In this document: positions 14,965-23,130 of the stretch, in pieces
Layout of the letters: each line of letters begins with the position of its first letter
Position numbering within the stretch: position 1 is the first letter of the stretch
From: DAHUZL01 sp035533215
GTDB taxonomy: Bacteria > Chloroflexota > Dormibacteria > Aeolococcales > Bog-877
Length of the DNA: 64,000 nucleotides
Assembly: GCA_035533215.1 (NCBI GenBank)
Contig: DATLUG010000025.1
Location: forward strand, 1 to 64,000
Reading direction: 5' to 3'
The notes under the pieces: generated by a model
What the model saw: the letters and a program-made list of their open reading frames with translations, nothing else
What the model was told of the DNA's origin: nothing
The model's database searches: none
Translations under genes and position numbers: made by a program

Positions 14965-16341
14965 TCAGGCGCCGACGGCCGCCACCACCCCGGAGCTGGT
15001 GCCGACGAACACCCGGTCGCCCCACAGGGTGGGCGACACGAAGTGGGGCACCGGTCCGACGGCGAGGCTCGCCCGCACCGCTCCGCTGCCGGGGGCGAGG
15101 GCGTCGAGGACGCCGGTGCCGGTGTTCACGGTCCAGACCGCACCACCGCCCACCACCGGCGGCCCGGTCGCCCCTGACGAGGTGTGCCAGAGGATGCGAA
15201 AGCGACCCTTGGACGTGACCGCGATGGCGCGCAGGCCGTCGGAGCAGGGCACGTACACGGTGGTCCCGACGAAGGCGGTGCCGCCGAACGAGGCGCAGAG
15301 CCGTCCCGCCGACACGGGGTGGCCGATGCCCCCCAGCGCGGACTGGCGGAGGACGTAGCCGGAGCCGTTCTTGCCGACGGCCACGACGTACCCGTCGGGA
15401 AGTAGGGTCGGTGAGGTGGATCCGAGGTCGAGGTCGTTGGCATTGTCCTGCGCCCAGCTGGCGGGGGCGAAGCGGCTGAGCAATTGCAGCCGGGCGGAGA
15501 GCTCCACGACCGAGTCGGTGCCGTCGTACGGTGGACCGGTGGCGGCCCCGTTGCCGGTGGCAGCATACACGTGCCCCTTGGCATCCAGCACCGGTCCAGC
15601 GGTGGCCCAGACCGCTCCCTCGCGAGCCGTCGGCACCTCGTAGGCGACGGTGGGCCCCCGCCCGGTCGCCGGCACCCCCACCACGGCGCCCCGATACGAC
15701 CCGCAGTCCCCGTCCAGTCCGCCGAAGCCGAAATAGACCATCCCATTGCCAACCGCGAGCGCCGCCCGCTGCTGGGTCGCGATCGGCGCGGAGAAGCCGA
15801 CATCGACGCGGCGCGACCAGCGCACCCGCCCGGTGCGGGCGTCGAGCGCGAACAGCACGTGCGCCGGACCGGTCACCTCTGCCACCAGGTACACAAGCCC
15901 GGTGGCGCGGTCGTAGGCGGGGGTGCCGGTGATCCCGAGGGGGTCGATGTCGCCGCAGGGAAGGGTGTGGAGCGGGACCGGGGTGCCCAGGTGACGCCGC
16001 CAGGCCACCCGGCCGCTCAACGGATCGAGCGCGTAGAGGGTGTCGTTCTCGGTGGCGACGATGAGGAAGCCGCCCACCGCCAACGGCTCGGCGTAGACGG
16101 CACCGTCGAGACGGGCGGCCCAGCTCCGCCGCAGCCGTCCGAGTCGGGGGATCCCCGTCGCGTCGCCGCTGCGCAGGCTGTCGCGATGGTAGACCGGCCA
16201 GGAGGCGACCAGGGCGGGCCTCGCCTGCTGGCCCAGGCGGTCGGCGGTCCGGCGATGGCCGGCCGACGCCGGAACCGCCACCACCGCCAGCGTCAGGGCG
16301 GCCACCAGCCCGGCGGCGCGCAGGATCGGTCGTGCCGTCAT
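14965..16341 (-). CDS. Secreted PQQ-like beta-propeller repeat protein
   Basis: 458 aa from ATG 16341 (GAGGA upstream; -10 TACGAT at 16379-16384). Residues 1-26 form a Sec signal peptide ending ASA-G. The rest is a run of blades of the PQQ enzyme-repeat type: repeated V-x-x-ATENDTLYALDPLSGRVAWR-style units (L/V-x-A-L-D-x-x-T/S-G-x-x-x-W). The protein lacks a catalytic domain of quinoprotein dehydrogenases, so it is more likely a binding or scaffold protein outside the membrane. Single-gene unit. Confidence 0.85.
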   Translation of the reverse strand: MTARPILRAAGLVAALTLAVVAVPASAGHRRTADRLGQQARPALVASWPVYHRDSLRSGDATGIPRLGRLRRSWAARLDGAVYAEPLAVGGFLIVATENDTLYALDPLSGRVAWRRHLGTPVPLHTLPCGDIDPLGITGTPAYDRATGLVYLVAEVTGPAHVLFALDARTGRVRWSRRVDVGFSAPIATQQRAALAVGNGMVYFGFGGLDGDCGSYRGAVVGVPATGRGPTVAYEVPTAREGAVWATAGPVLDAKGHVYAATGNGAATGPPYDGTDSVVELSARLQLLSRFAPASWAQDNANDLDLGSTSPTLLPDGYVVAVGKNGSGYVLRQSALGGIGHPVSAGRLCASFGGTAFVGTTVYVPCSDGLRAIAVTSKGRFRILWHTSSGATGPPVVGGGAVWTVNTGTGVLDALAPGSGAVRASLAVGPVPHFVSPTLWGDRVFVGTSSGVVAAVGA

Positions 16342-16378
16342 GAACGATTCCTCGGGTGGGTCCGCGCGGAAGAGGCCG

Positions 16379-16384
16379 ATCGTA
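16379..16384 (-). promoter_or_regulatory. -10 box (TACGAT) of the propeller gene
   Basis: TACGAT on the minus strand 37 nt upstream of the ATG, leaving a short leader that contains a GAGGA Shine-Dalgarno. No clear -35. Confidence 0.4.
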
Positions 16385-16471
16385 CACTGCCGCCGAGCGT
16401 TCCCGGCCGGCGCCGCCACTCCGCTGCGCGCACCCGCACCCCGGTGGGCTGCCGCGGGGCACCAGCAGCCA

Positions 16472-17350
16472 TCAGCGCCGGCCCGCATCGGTCGCCGCCC
16501 GGCGCTCGAACCGGTACACCCCGGTGCGACTCACCGAGGTGGCGGCGAGACCCACCTGGAAGCAGCGGGCGAACGCCTGGGCGGCCGCTGCACGCCAGTC
16601 GGCCGCGAGCGCCGGGTCCAGCCGGCGCAGGCCTGCGTAGTCGAGCGGGATCGCGACCTCGGCCAGCTCGCCCGGTTCCAGGGCGGCTGGAACCGGGCGG
16701 GCGAGCCCGTCCATCTCGACCGCGTCGAGGAGCCGCCGCGGCGGCGCCGCCGCGCGCGGACCACCGAGGTCCGCCGCCGCCCCGGTCGCCGCGGCGGCGG
16801 CCGAGCCGGTAGCCGCCGACGGCAGCCACCAGCGCACCTCGAAGCGGTCGCCGCGGTCGCCGCGGTTCTGGAGGTCGTCCATCACTCCGTAGAAGTCCGG
16901 CAGGAAGGCATGGCCCACGGCACCGAGCCGCACCAGGTTGAACCAGGCGTTGCGCAACAGGAGCGGGTCATAGGTCCAGCGCATCTCGGCGACCGCGATC
17001 CGGAGGCAGAGCGCCCGCTGCCCCAGCTTGAGCGCGCGGCCGATGCCCCGGCCCTCGACCGCGGGCAGGACCCCGGCCAGGTGGGAGTGGCAGTGCATCC
17101 CGTCGGCATGCCCGATGAAGCCGACCGCACAGCCCACCAGCTCCCCCTGGGCGTCGTCGGCGCCGACCAGGATCGCGCCGGCGTGCGCCATCGCCCGCAG
17201 CAACGGCGGCGCGACCTCGGTCGTGCCCCACACCACCCGGGTCAGCTGCTCGACTCGACGGCCGTCGCCGGGACGGTCGAGCTCGCGCAGGGTGACGCCG
17301 CTGGCCCGTGCGGCCGCCTCCGCGGCGGTCCACGGGTCCGGCTCAGCCAC
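16472..17350 (-). CDS. GNAT-family acyltransferase (COG3375-like), partner of the racemase
   Basis: 292 aa, overlapping the upstream racemase gene by 8 nt. The GNAT acyl-CoA-binding site is visible as GVLPAVEGRGIGRALKLGQR near residues 92-111, preceded by GCAVGFIGHADG. The protein is longer than a minimal GNAT, with a second half (about 150-292) containing an Ala/Gly-rich linker. In other bacteria this type of acyltransferase sits next to N-succinylamino-acid racemase and supplies N-succinyl-amino acids from succinyl-CoA. That pairing is the basis for the functional suggestion; activity is not proven by sequence. Confidence 0.8.
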   Translation of the reverse strand: MAEPDPWTAAEAAARASGVTLRELDRPGDGRRVEQLTRVVWGTTEVAPPLLRAMAHAGAILVGADDAQGELVGCAVGFIGHADGMHCHSHLAGVLPAVEGRGIGRALKLGQRALCLRIAVAEMRWTYDPLLLRNAWFNLVRLGAVGHAFLPDFYGVMDDLQNRGDRGDRFEVRWWLPSAATGSAAAAATGAAADLGGPRAAAPPRRLLDAVEMDGLARPVPAALEPGELAEVAIPLDYAGLRRLDPALAADWRAAAAQAFARCFQVGLAATSVSRTGVYRFERRAATDAGRR

Positions 17351-18527
17351 GCCGCGTCGCCGGGCCGCCGAACCGCTCCCACCACACCGTGGCCCGGGCC
17401 AGCCGACCGGGGTCCGGCACCGCCCCGAGACCGGGGTGGACCGGCACCGGCAGCGTCCCGTCGGGGGCGAGCCGGAAGGGCTCCTGCACGATGTCTTCGT
17501 GGAAGTAGCGGTCGCTCGCCGAGGTGTCGCCCGGGAGGGTGTGGTTGGGCAGGGCCGCCAGCGCCAGGTTGGCGGCCCGGCCGATGCCGGTCTCCAGCAT
17601 TCCGCCGACCCAGGTCGGCCATCCCGCGGCCCGGCACCGATCGTGGATCGCAGCGGCGGAGAGCAATCCGCCCACCCGGCCGGGCTTGAGGTTGATCATC
17701 CGTCCGGCCCCCAGCGCGATGGCCGCCCGGGCCGCCCCCGTCGACACGATGCTCTCGTCCAGGCAGATGGGCGTCCGCAGCATCGTCTGCAACTCCGCGT
17801 GCTCGACCAGGTCGTCGTGGGCGAGCGGCTGCTCGATCATGGCGAGGTGGTGGCGGTCGAGCCGGCGCAGGGTGCCGGCATCGGCGAGGGTGTAGGCGGT
17901 GTTGCCGTCGACGGTGAGGGGGATGGTGGGGAAGCGGCTCCGGACGGCAGCCACCAGGCGGAGGTCGTGGCCGGGGCGGCACTTCAGCTTGATCCGCTGG
18001 TAGCCCTCGGCGCAGTAGTGTTCCACCGCCTGCAGCGTCAGGGCGATGGTCGGCTGGATGCCGACGCTGACCCCGCACGCGACGCGGTCGCGGACTCCGC
18101 CCAGGATCGCCGCCAGGCTCCGGCGGGCTGCCTGCCCGGCGAGGTCGAGGAGCGCCATCTCCAGGGCCGCCTGGGCCATGGGATGGCCGCGCACCCACGC
18201 CGTGCGGCGGAGGTGCGCGGCGACGGGCTGCGGCGGTGCGCCCACCACCCCGGGCAGCAGATAGGCGGTGAGCACGTGACGGGCGGTGACTAGTGTCTCA
18301 CCGAAGTAGCTGGGGTCCGGGTCGGCGACGCACTCGCCCCAGCCGGTCAGGCCGTCGCCCTCGAGCTCGACCAGGAGGGCGGTCTTGACGGTCTGGGTGT
18401 CGACGCTGGTGGCGAACGGGCTGACCAGCGGCAGCTCCACCAGCCGGAGCCAGGCACGCTCGACCCGGAACGGGGGCAGGTCGTCTAGCCGGGAGGCGGT
18501 GGCGTCGTGGTCGCCCACCCGGCCCAT
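17343..18527 (-). CDS. Enolase-superfamily o-succinylbenzoate synthase / N-succinylamino-acid racemase
   Basis: 394 aa. Capping domain to about residue 140, then the barrel with all expected residues: RIKLK with catalytic K182 (K180-x-K182), metal ligands D207 (TVDGNT), E232 (IEQPL), D257 (CLDES), and the second base K281 (NLKPGR). This is the MenC/NSAR subgroup. No other menaquinone gene is nearby, whereas a GNAT acyltransferase follows with an 8-nt overlap, so N-succinylamino-acid racemase is preferred over MenC. Start at ATG 18527; no strong promoter seen in the 139-bp divergent gap to the CAP-domain gene. Confidence 0.85.
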   Translation of the reverse strand: MGRVGDHDATASRLDDLPPFRVERAWLRLVELPLVSPFATSVDTQTVKTALLVELEGDGLTGWGECVADPDPSYFGETLVTARHVLTAYLLPGVVGAPPQPVAAHLRRTAWVRGHPMAQAALEMALLDLAGQAARRSLAAILGGVRDRVACGVSVGIQPTIALTLQAVEHYCAEGYQRIKLKCRPGHDLRLVAAVRSRFPTIPLTVDGNTAYTLADAGTLRRLDRHHLAMIEQPLAHDDLVEHAELQTMLRTPICLDESIVSTGAARAAIALGAGRMINLKPGRVGGLLSAAAIHDRCRAAGWPTWVGGMLETGIGRAANLALAALPNHTLPGDTSASDRYFHEDIVQEPFRLAPDGTLPVPVHPGLGAVPDPGRLARATVWWERFGGPATRRG

Positions 18528-18666
18528 TCTGCCGGGGCGGGGGGATCGCCGCCGCCCGGGGGAGCGCGACTGGGCTCCGGTGCCCCCCCTGACGGCCGCC
18601 TCGCCGTCCGTCCCCGGTCCGGTGACAAGCGGGCAACGGGCACCCCCCTGGAGGCCACGGGCGGCC

Positions 18667-19488
18667 ATGGTCGAGACGCCCATGCCAATCCTCCCCGCAC
18701 CCGTCGCCGTCTCCCGCCCCGTCGGGCGCCGGGGCGGCACCGGACGGCGCTCGGCGCTGCTCATTGGGATCGGGGTGGCCCTGCTGGGGGCGGCGCCGAC
18801 CCTCATGGTGCAGGCATCGGGCCACGGGAGGGGGATCCTGCCGCCCCAGCACCCCACCGCCAACGTGCCCGCCCGACCGGCGTTCCTCGGCGTGTGCGCG
18901 AGGGCCGGGGCGACCGGCACCGCCTGCGCGCGCGCCGCGACCCTGGCGTTCGACCGGGCCCGCGGGCTGGAGGGGCTGGGCCCGCTCGCGCTCCCGTCCC
19001 GCTTCGCCGGGCTTCCCCCGGCCGAGCAGCTCTTCGTGCTGGCGAACGAGGAGCGCACGAGCCGCGGCCTCGCGCCCTTCGTCGGCCTCACCGTGGACCT
19101 GGGACGGCGGGCCGCCGCCGCCGCCGCCGCCGGGAACGACCCGACCCTCACCAGCTGGCGGTTGGGGGCCGACGGGGTGGCCGCCTGGGCCGGCAACTGG
19201 GCCAGCGGACCGACCCCGCTGGGCGCCAGCTACGCCTGGATGTACGATGACGGCTACGGGACCGGCAACCTCGCCTGCCCCACCCCGACGGCCAGCGGCT
19301 GCTGGGGCCACCGGGACAACATCCTGGTGCGATGGACGCCCACTCCCGGCCGGTGGCTGCTGATGGGGGCCGCATCGGTCGACCGGGGTGCCGACTCGGG
19401 CGGCGCCGCCGTGCTGCTGGTGCTGGTCCACGGTCCCAGGCCGGCGTTGACCTACAGCTGGACGGAGGCGGTCGCCGAGGGGTTCTGA
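18667..19488 (+). CDS. Membrane-anchored CAP/SCP-like domain protein
   Basis: 273 aa. Residues about 29-49 form a hydrophobic signal-anchor after an Arg-rich start. The extracytoplasmic part contains a CAP-superfamily pattern: LANEERTSRGLAPF (helix 1), and later GCWGHRDNIL, where the His would be one of the cavity histidines. Four cysteines could form disulfides. Bacterial CAP proteins are mostly extracellular with unknown role. It is upstream of an L,D-transpeptidase, so a cell-envelope role is reasonable. An ATG 15 nt downstream (18682) is an alternative start. Confidence 0.7.
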   Translation: MVETPMPILPAPVAVSRPVGRRGGTGRRSALLIGIGVALLGAAPTLMVQASGHGRGILPPQHPTANVPARPAFLGVCARAGATGTACARAATLAFDRARGLEGLGPLALPSRFAGLPPAEQLFVLANEERTSRGLAPFVGLTVDLGRRAAAAAAAGNDPTLTSWRLGADGVAAWAGNWASGPTPLGASYAWMYDDGYGTGNLACPTPTASGCWGHRDNILVRWTPTPGRWLLMGAASVDRGADSGGAAVLLVLVHGPRPALTYSWTEAVAEGF

Positions 19489-19526
19489 ACGCGCGGCGGC
19501 CGGCCGCCGCGTTCCCGGACCCCGCC

Positions 19527-19532
19527 TATACT
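19527..19532 (+). promoter_or_regulatory. -10 box (TATACT) at leaderless spacing before the L,D-transpeptidase
   Basis: TATACT followed by 7 nt and then the ATG at 19540, so transcription would start at or next to the start codon. No -35 hexamer is recognisable. Confidence 0.55.
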
Positions 19533-19539
19533 GGTCAGC

Positions 19540-20802
19540 ATGGCCATTCGCGGCTCCCATGCCTCGACCTCCGCGCCCGCCTTCGGTCCATCGACGCCGG
19601 TTCGCCGGCGCCGACGGCGCTGGCCGGTGGTCGTGACGGTGCTCGGACTGGCGGCCGCCGTCGCCGCCACCACCGTGGTGCAGCTGGGACTGGTCACGCT
19701 CCCGCAGACGGCGCGGGGCCCGGCCCGGGCGGTCCACCCCCGACCGCCGGCCCTGCCGCCCACCCTGGCGCTGGCCTTCGCAGGTCCGGTGACGGGGGTG
19801 CCGCCGGCCTCGCCGATCACGGTGACCGTGGCGCACGGCACGCTGACCACCCTCAACGTGACGCCGCTGGCCGGCGGCGCGGCGGTGCCGGGGCGGCTGC
19901 AGGGCGACACCTGGATGCCGATCGCCCCGCTCGCCTGGGCCACCACCTACCGCGTCGTCGCGACCGCCCGCGCGACCGGCGGCGGCCGCCATCACCGGGC
20001 CCCGGTCACGGTGGTGCGGAGCTTCACCACCCCACCGGCGCCGCTGGCGATGATGTCGATGGTGCCCAACATCTCCCCGTACGACGGCGAGCAGGTCGGC
20101 GAGGGCGCGGTGTTCGTGCTCCAGTTCCCGAAGGCCATTCCGCCCGCTGGCCAGGGCGAAATCCTGCGCGCGCTGCACCTGACCATGAGCATTCCCGTAC
20201 CGGGCAAGTGGCGCTGGTTCACCCCCAGCGAGCTGCACTTCAGGCCGGAGCGGTTCTGGCCCCTCGGGGAGCGGGTGGCCCTGGAGGGTGACCTGAGCGG
20301 CCTCACCATCCTCGGTCACCGGCTGGTCAACTCGTCGTTCGGCTCGAGCTTCCGGGTCGCCGACGACCACCTCACCCTGATCAACGCCGTCACCAAGCGC
20401 GAGCTGGTGTACAACAACGGCCACCTGGTCCAGAACTTCCCGGTGAGCCTCGGTCGACCGGGATTCCTCACCATCAGCGGCACCCTGATCGTCCTCTCCA
20501 AGAGCCCCTCGGTGTTCATGGACAGCTCCACCATCGGCTTTCCCGGGCTCTACGCGGAGAACGTGTACTACGACGTCGCCATCTCCACCGACGGCTACTA
20601 CATCCACGACGCCTCCTGGGACGTCTACGACCACGGGGTGGCCAACGTGTCGCACGGATGCGTGGAGCAGAACCCCGCCGACGCGGTCTGGTTCTACAAC
20701 TTCAGCGTGCCCGGGGACGTGGTCCGCATCACCGGGACCGGGCTGCCGGCGGGCGAGGTCAACGGCGAGGCCGACTGGAACATTCCCTGGGCTCAGTACT
20801 GA
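19540..20802 (+). CDS. L,D-transpeptidase (YkuD) with N-terminal Ig-like domain
   Basis: 420 aa. Arg-rich cytoplasmic start and a transmembrane segment at about 29-52, then a Pro-rich linker, one or two Ig-like beta domains (about 75-270) and a YkuD catalytic domain (about 275-410). The catalytic signature is HDASWDVYDHGV...SHGC, with nucleophile C374. This order resembles actinobacterial Ldt enzymes that make 3-3 peptidoglycan cross-links, so the protein probably acts in the cell wall. A perfect 24-bp palindrome covers its stop codon. Confidence 0.93.
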   Translation: MAIRGSHASTSAPAFGPSTPVRRRRRRWPVVVTVLGLAAAVAATTVVQLGLVTLPQTARGPARAVHPRPPALPPTLALAFAGPVTGVPPASPITVTVAHGTLTTLNVTPLAGGAAVPGRLQGDTWMPIAPLAWATTYRVVATARATGGGRHHRAPVTVVRSFTTPPAPLAMMSMVPNISPYDGEQVGEGAVFVLQFPKAIPPAGQGEILRALHLTMSIPVPGKWRWFTPSELHFRPERFWPLGERVALEGDLSGLTILGHRLVNSSFGSSFRVADDHLTLINAVTKRELVYNNGHLVQNFPVSLGRPGFLTISGTLIVLSKSPSVFMDSSTIGFPGLYAENVYYDVAISTDGYYIHDASWDVYDHGVANVSHGCVEQNPADAVWFYNFSVPGDVVRITGTGLPAGEVNGEADWNIPWAQY

Positions 20803-20809
20803 GCCCAGG
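20786..20809. terminator. Perfect 24-bp palindrome across the L,D-transpeptidase stop codon
   Basis: Arms CCTGGGCTCAGT / ACTGAGCCCAGG meet with no spacer, and the TGA stop lies in the right arm. In RNA it would form a strong stem with a 4-nt loop, but no U-run follows. It may be a U-less terminator, an mRNA 3-prime end stabiliser or a protein site. Confidence 0.45.
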
Positions 20810-21020
20810 CGGCGGACCGGTGCTCTGCTGATCACCGGGCAGGGCCCCCACCCGCCCCAGTCCCCCGCACGATCCCGCTGCACAGCCGGCGCGAGAGGAG
20901 CGGGGCCGGGCCGGCACCACCACCCCCCCATCGCCGCTGCCACCGGGAGGAGTTCCCTCTCCGGCCCGCTCCCCCGGGATGCGTCGGGTGCGGCCATCCG
21001 CGGGACCGCAGCGGCGCCGG

Positions 21021-21026
21021 TAGGAT
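21021..21026 (+). promoter_or_regulatory. -10 box (TAGGAT) at leaderless spacing before the threonine aldolase gene
   Basis: TAGGAT, 6 nt, then GTG at 21033. The 230-bp gap behind it from the transpeptidase gene shows no ORF or clear -35. Confidence 0.5.
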
Positions 21027-21032
21027 GGGGGC

Positions 21033-22064
21033 GTGACCCCGATCGACCTGCGCTCCGACACCGTCACCCAGCCCACGGGCGCGATGCGCGACGCCATGCG
21101 CGACGCCGCGCTGGGGGACGACGTCTACGGCGAGGACCCCACCGTCAACGAGCTGGAGCAGGCGGCGGCGGCGCGACTCGGCAAGGCGGCGGCGGTCCTG
21201 GTGCCCACCGGGACCATGGCCAACCTGCTCGCCCTCCTGGTCCACGCCGGCCCGCGCCAGGAGGTGATCGTCGAGGCCGACAGCCACATCTTCGTCAACG
21301 AGGCGGCCGGCGCGGCCGTGGTCGGCGGGATCCAGCTCCGCCCGCTGGCGACCGCGCGCGGGGTGATGGACCCAGAGCAGGTGGCGGGGGCGATCCGCCC
21401 CGGCGGCGACTCCCACCAGCCGACGACCGCGGCGGTCGCGGTCGAGAACACCCACAACCGCAAGGGGGGCGTGGTCTGGACCGGGGCCGAGCTGGGGGAG
21501 CTGGCCCAGCTGGCCCGCGCCCGTCACATCGCCGTGCACATGGACGGCGCCCGCGTCTTCAATGCGGCGGTGGCCCTGGGAGCGGATCCGCGGACGATCG
21601 CCGCCCACGCCGACACGGTCAGCTTCTGCCTCTCCAAGGGCCTCGGCTGCCCGGTCGGCAGCCTGTTGGTGGGGCCGCCGGCGCTGATCGCCCGAGCTCG
21701 CGAGTGGCGCAAGATGCTGGGCGGCGGGATGCGCCAGGCGGGGATCATCGCCGCCTGCGGTCTGATCGGGCTCGCCACCATGGTGGAGCGGCTGGCCGAG
21801 GACCACGACAACGCCCGCACCCTCGCCCTCGGCCTGGCTGAGCTGCCGGGGACGGTGCTGGACCCCGACGCGGTCGCCACCAACATCGTGTGCCTCCGCC
21901 TCACCCGGCTGACCGCACCCGCCTTCGTGGCCGCGGCCCGCGAGCGCGGCCTGCTCTGCCTCGACGAGGGGGCCGGCACGGTCCGGCTGGTGACGCACCT
22001 CGGGATCGGACCGGCCGACATCAGCCGCGGGCTGGCGATCGCGGAGGCGGTCCTCTCCGCCTGA
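21033..22064 (+). CDS. ltaE: Low-specificity L-threonine aldolase
   Basis: 343 aa, GTG start, leaderless. Fold-type I PLP enzyme of the threonine aldolase/beta-eliminating lyase family: the start IDLRSDTVTQPT is the family hallmark, followed by DDVYGEDPTV, PTGTMANL, HMDGARVFNAA and the PLP lysine K202 in SFCLSKGLGCPVGS. It would cleave L-threonine or allo-threonine to glycine and acetaldehyde. Length fits the family. Stand-alone gene converging on a secreted-protein gene. Confidence 0.93.
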   Translation: MTPIDLRSDTVTQPTGAMRDAMRDAALGDDVYGEDPTVNELEQAAAARLGKAAAVLVPTGTMANLLALLVHAGPRQEVIVEADSHIFVNEAAGAAVVGGIQLRPLATARGVMDPEQVAGAIRPGGDSHQPTTAAVAVENTHNRKGGVVWTGAELGELAQLARARHIAVHMDGARVFNAAVALGADPRTIAAHADTVSFCLSKGLGCPVGSLLVGPPALIARAREWRKMLGGGMRQAGIIAACGLIGLATMVERLAEDHDNARTLALGLAELPGTVLDPDAVATNIVCLRLTRLTAPAFVAAARERGLLCLDEGAGTVRLVTHLGIGPADISRGLAIAEAVLSA

Positions 22065-22083
22065 CCGGTGGCAGCGCCCGCCG

Positions 22084-23130
22084 TCAGGCGGTGGTCGCGC
22101 TCCCGGCCTGAAGCGCGCGAACCGCGATCACCGAGGCGGTCTCCGCCACCACCCGGACCGGGCTGGCCGATCCTGCAGGCGGCACCACCGCCGCCACCGT
22201 CATGAGCGTGGTGGTGGAAACCTGCCGGTACGAGCCGGGCGCCAGCAGGGGGCTCCACGGGGTCCGGTTCGCCGCCTGCCGGAGCGAGAGGCCGGCGCGG
22301 GCCGCGAACGACTGCCGCACCGAGACCGTGAACAGCACCAGCCCGCCGCCCCCGCGCAGCCGCAGGGTGAGGCCGGAGTAGGGCGCGGGGAGGGCGGTGC
22401 CGGTCACGGTCCCGCCGGCGCCGGTGAGCTGGGCCACCACCTGGCGGTCACTCGCAGCCAGCCGGCTGGTGTAGGCACCGGCGGCGAAGGGGTTGCCGCT
22501 CGCCAGCCGGTCGCCGCGCCCCGCCAGCTCCAGCAGCCCGGCGTAGTCGGCGGCCACGGTCCCGGCGGTGAGGCGGAGCCGGCGCGCCTGGGTCGAGGGG
22601 CCGAGCGACTGGACGTAGCCGCCGGCCCCGACCGCGACCGGCGGCGGGCTGCCGGCGCCGGGATACGCCGGCGACATCGACTGGCGCCACCGCCCGCCGG
22701 CGCGGGGGCGCCGAAAGACCATCAGGATCGCCCCCGGCTGCCCGTGCACCCGGCTGCTGACGTAGGCCGCGAACGTCTCCGCGCCGCGGTGCTGCACCGG
22801 GACGTAGACGGTGATGCGGACATCGGTCTGCGGTGCCGGGGCGCTGCGGCGCTGGCCCTGGTCGTGGAGGGCGGCGAAGGTGGCGTCGTCGATGATCGAC
22901 TCCGGCGGGACCTCCACCGCATCCTGGGCGGGGGCACTGAGGCGGAGGGTGGCGAGGGTCTCGGCCCGGTCGTAGGCGCGGACGACCCGCTGCGCCTGGA
23001 CCGGGCTGACGGCCGAGCTCGGCGACCCCTCCACCCCGGTCGCGACCGCCGCCGCGACCACCACCGCGATCGCGGTGAGGAGCAGGAGCAGCCGGGGGCG
23101 TCGGCTCCGTCCACCGTTCATCCCCGTCAT
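22084..23130 (-). CDS. Membrane-anchored/secreted protein of unknown function
   Basis: 348 aa from ATG 23130, or 345 aa from the ATG at 23121. Residues about 11-33 form a signal-anchor segment. The remainder is predicted extracytoplasmic, rich in Ala, Val, Thr and Gln, with regular beta-type patterns and two related-looking halves (one around 75-170, the other 200-330), compatible with NTF2-like or conjugal-transfer TcpC-like tandem domains, but I cannot assign a family. It overlaps the upstream CocE hydrolase gene end by 4 nt, so the two are probably co-transcribed. Confidence 0.6.
   Translation of the reverse strand: MTGMNGGRSRRPRLLLLLTAIAVVVAAAVATGVEGSPSSAVSPVQAQRVVRAYDRAETLATLRLSAPAQDAVEVPPESIIDDATFAALHDQGQRRSAPAPQTDVRITVYVPVQHRGAETFAAYVSSRVHGQPGAILMVFRRPRAGGRWRQSMSPAYPGAGSPPPVAVGAGGYVQSLGPSTQARRLRLTAGTVAADYAGLLELAGRGDRLASGNPFAAGAYTSRLAASDRQVVAQLTGAGGTVTGTALPAPYSGLTLRLRGGGGLVLFTVSVRQSFAARAGLSLRQAANRTPWSPLLAPGSYRQVSTTTLMTVAAVVPPAGSASPVRVVAETASVIAVRALQAGSATTA

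Noticed and set aside
17343..18527. Naming the enolase-superfamily gene menC.
   Set aside because: No menaquinone genes are near, and the overlapping GNAT gene favours the racemase role; sequence alone does not separate the two.
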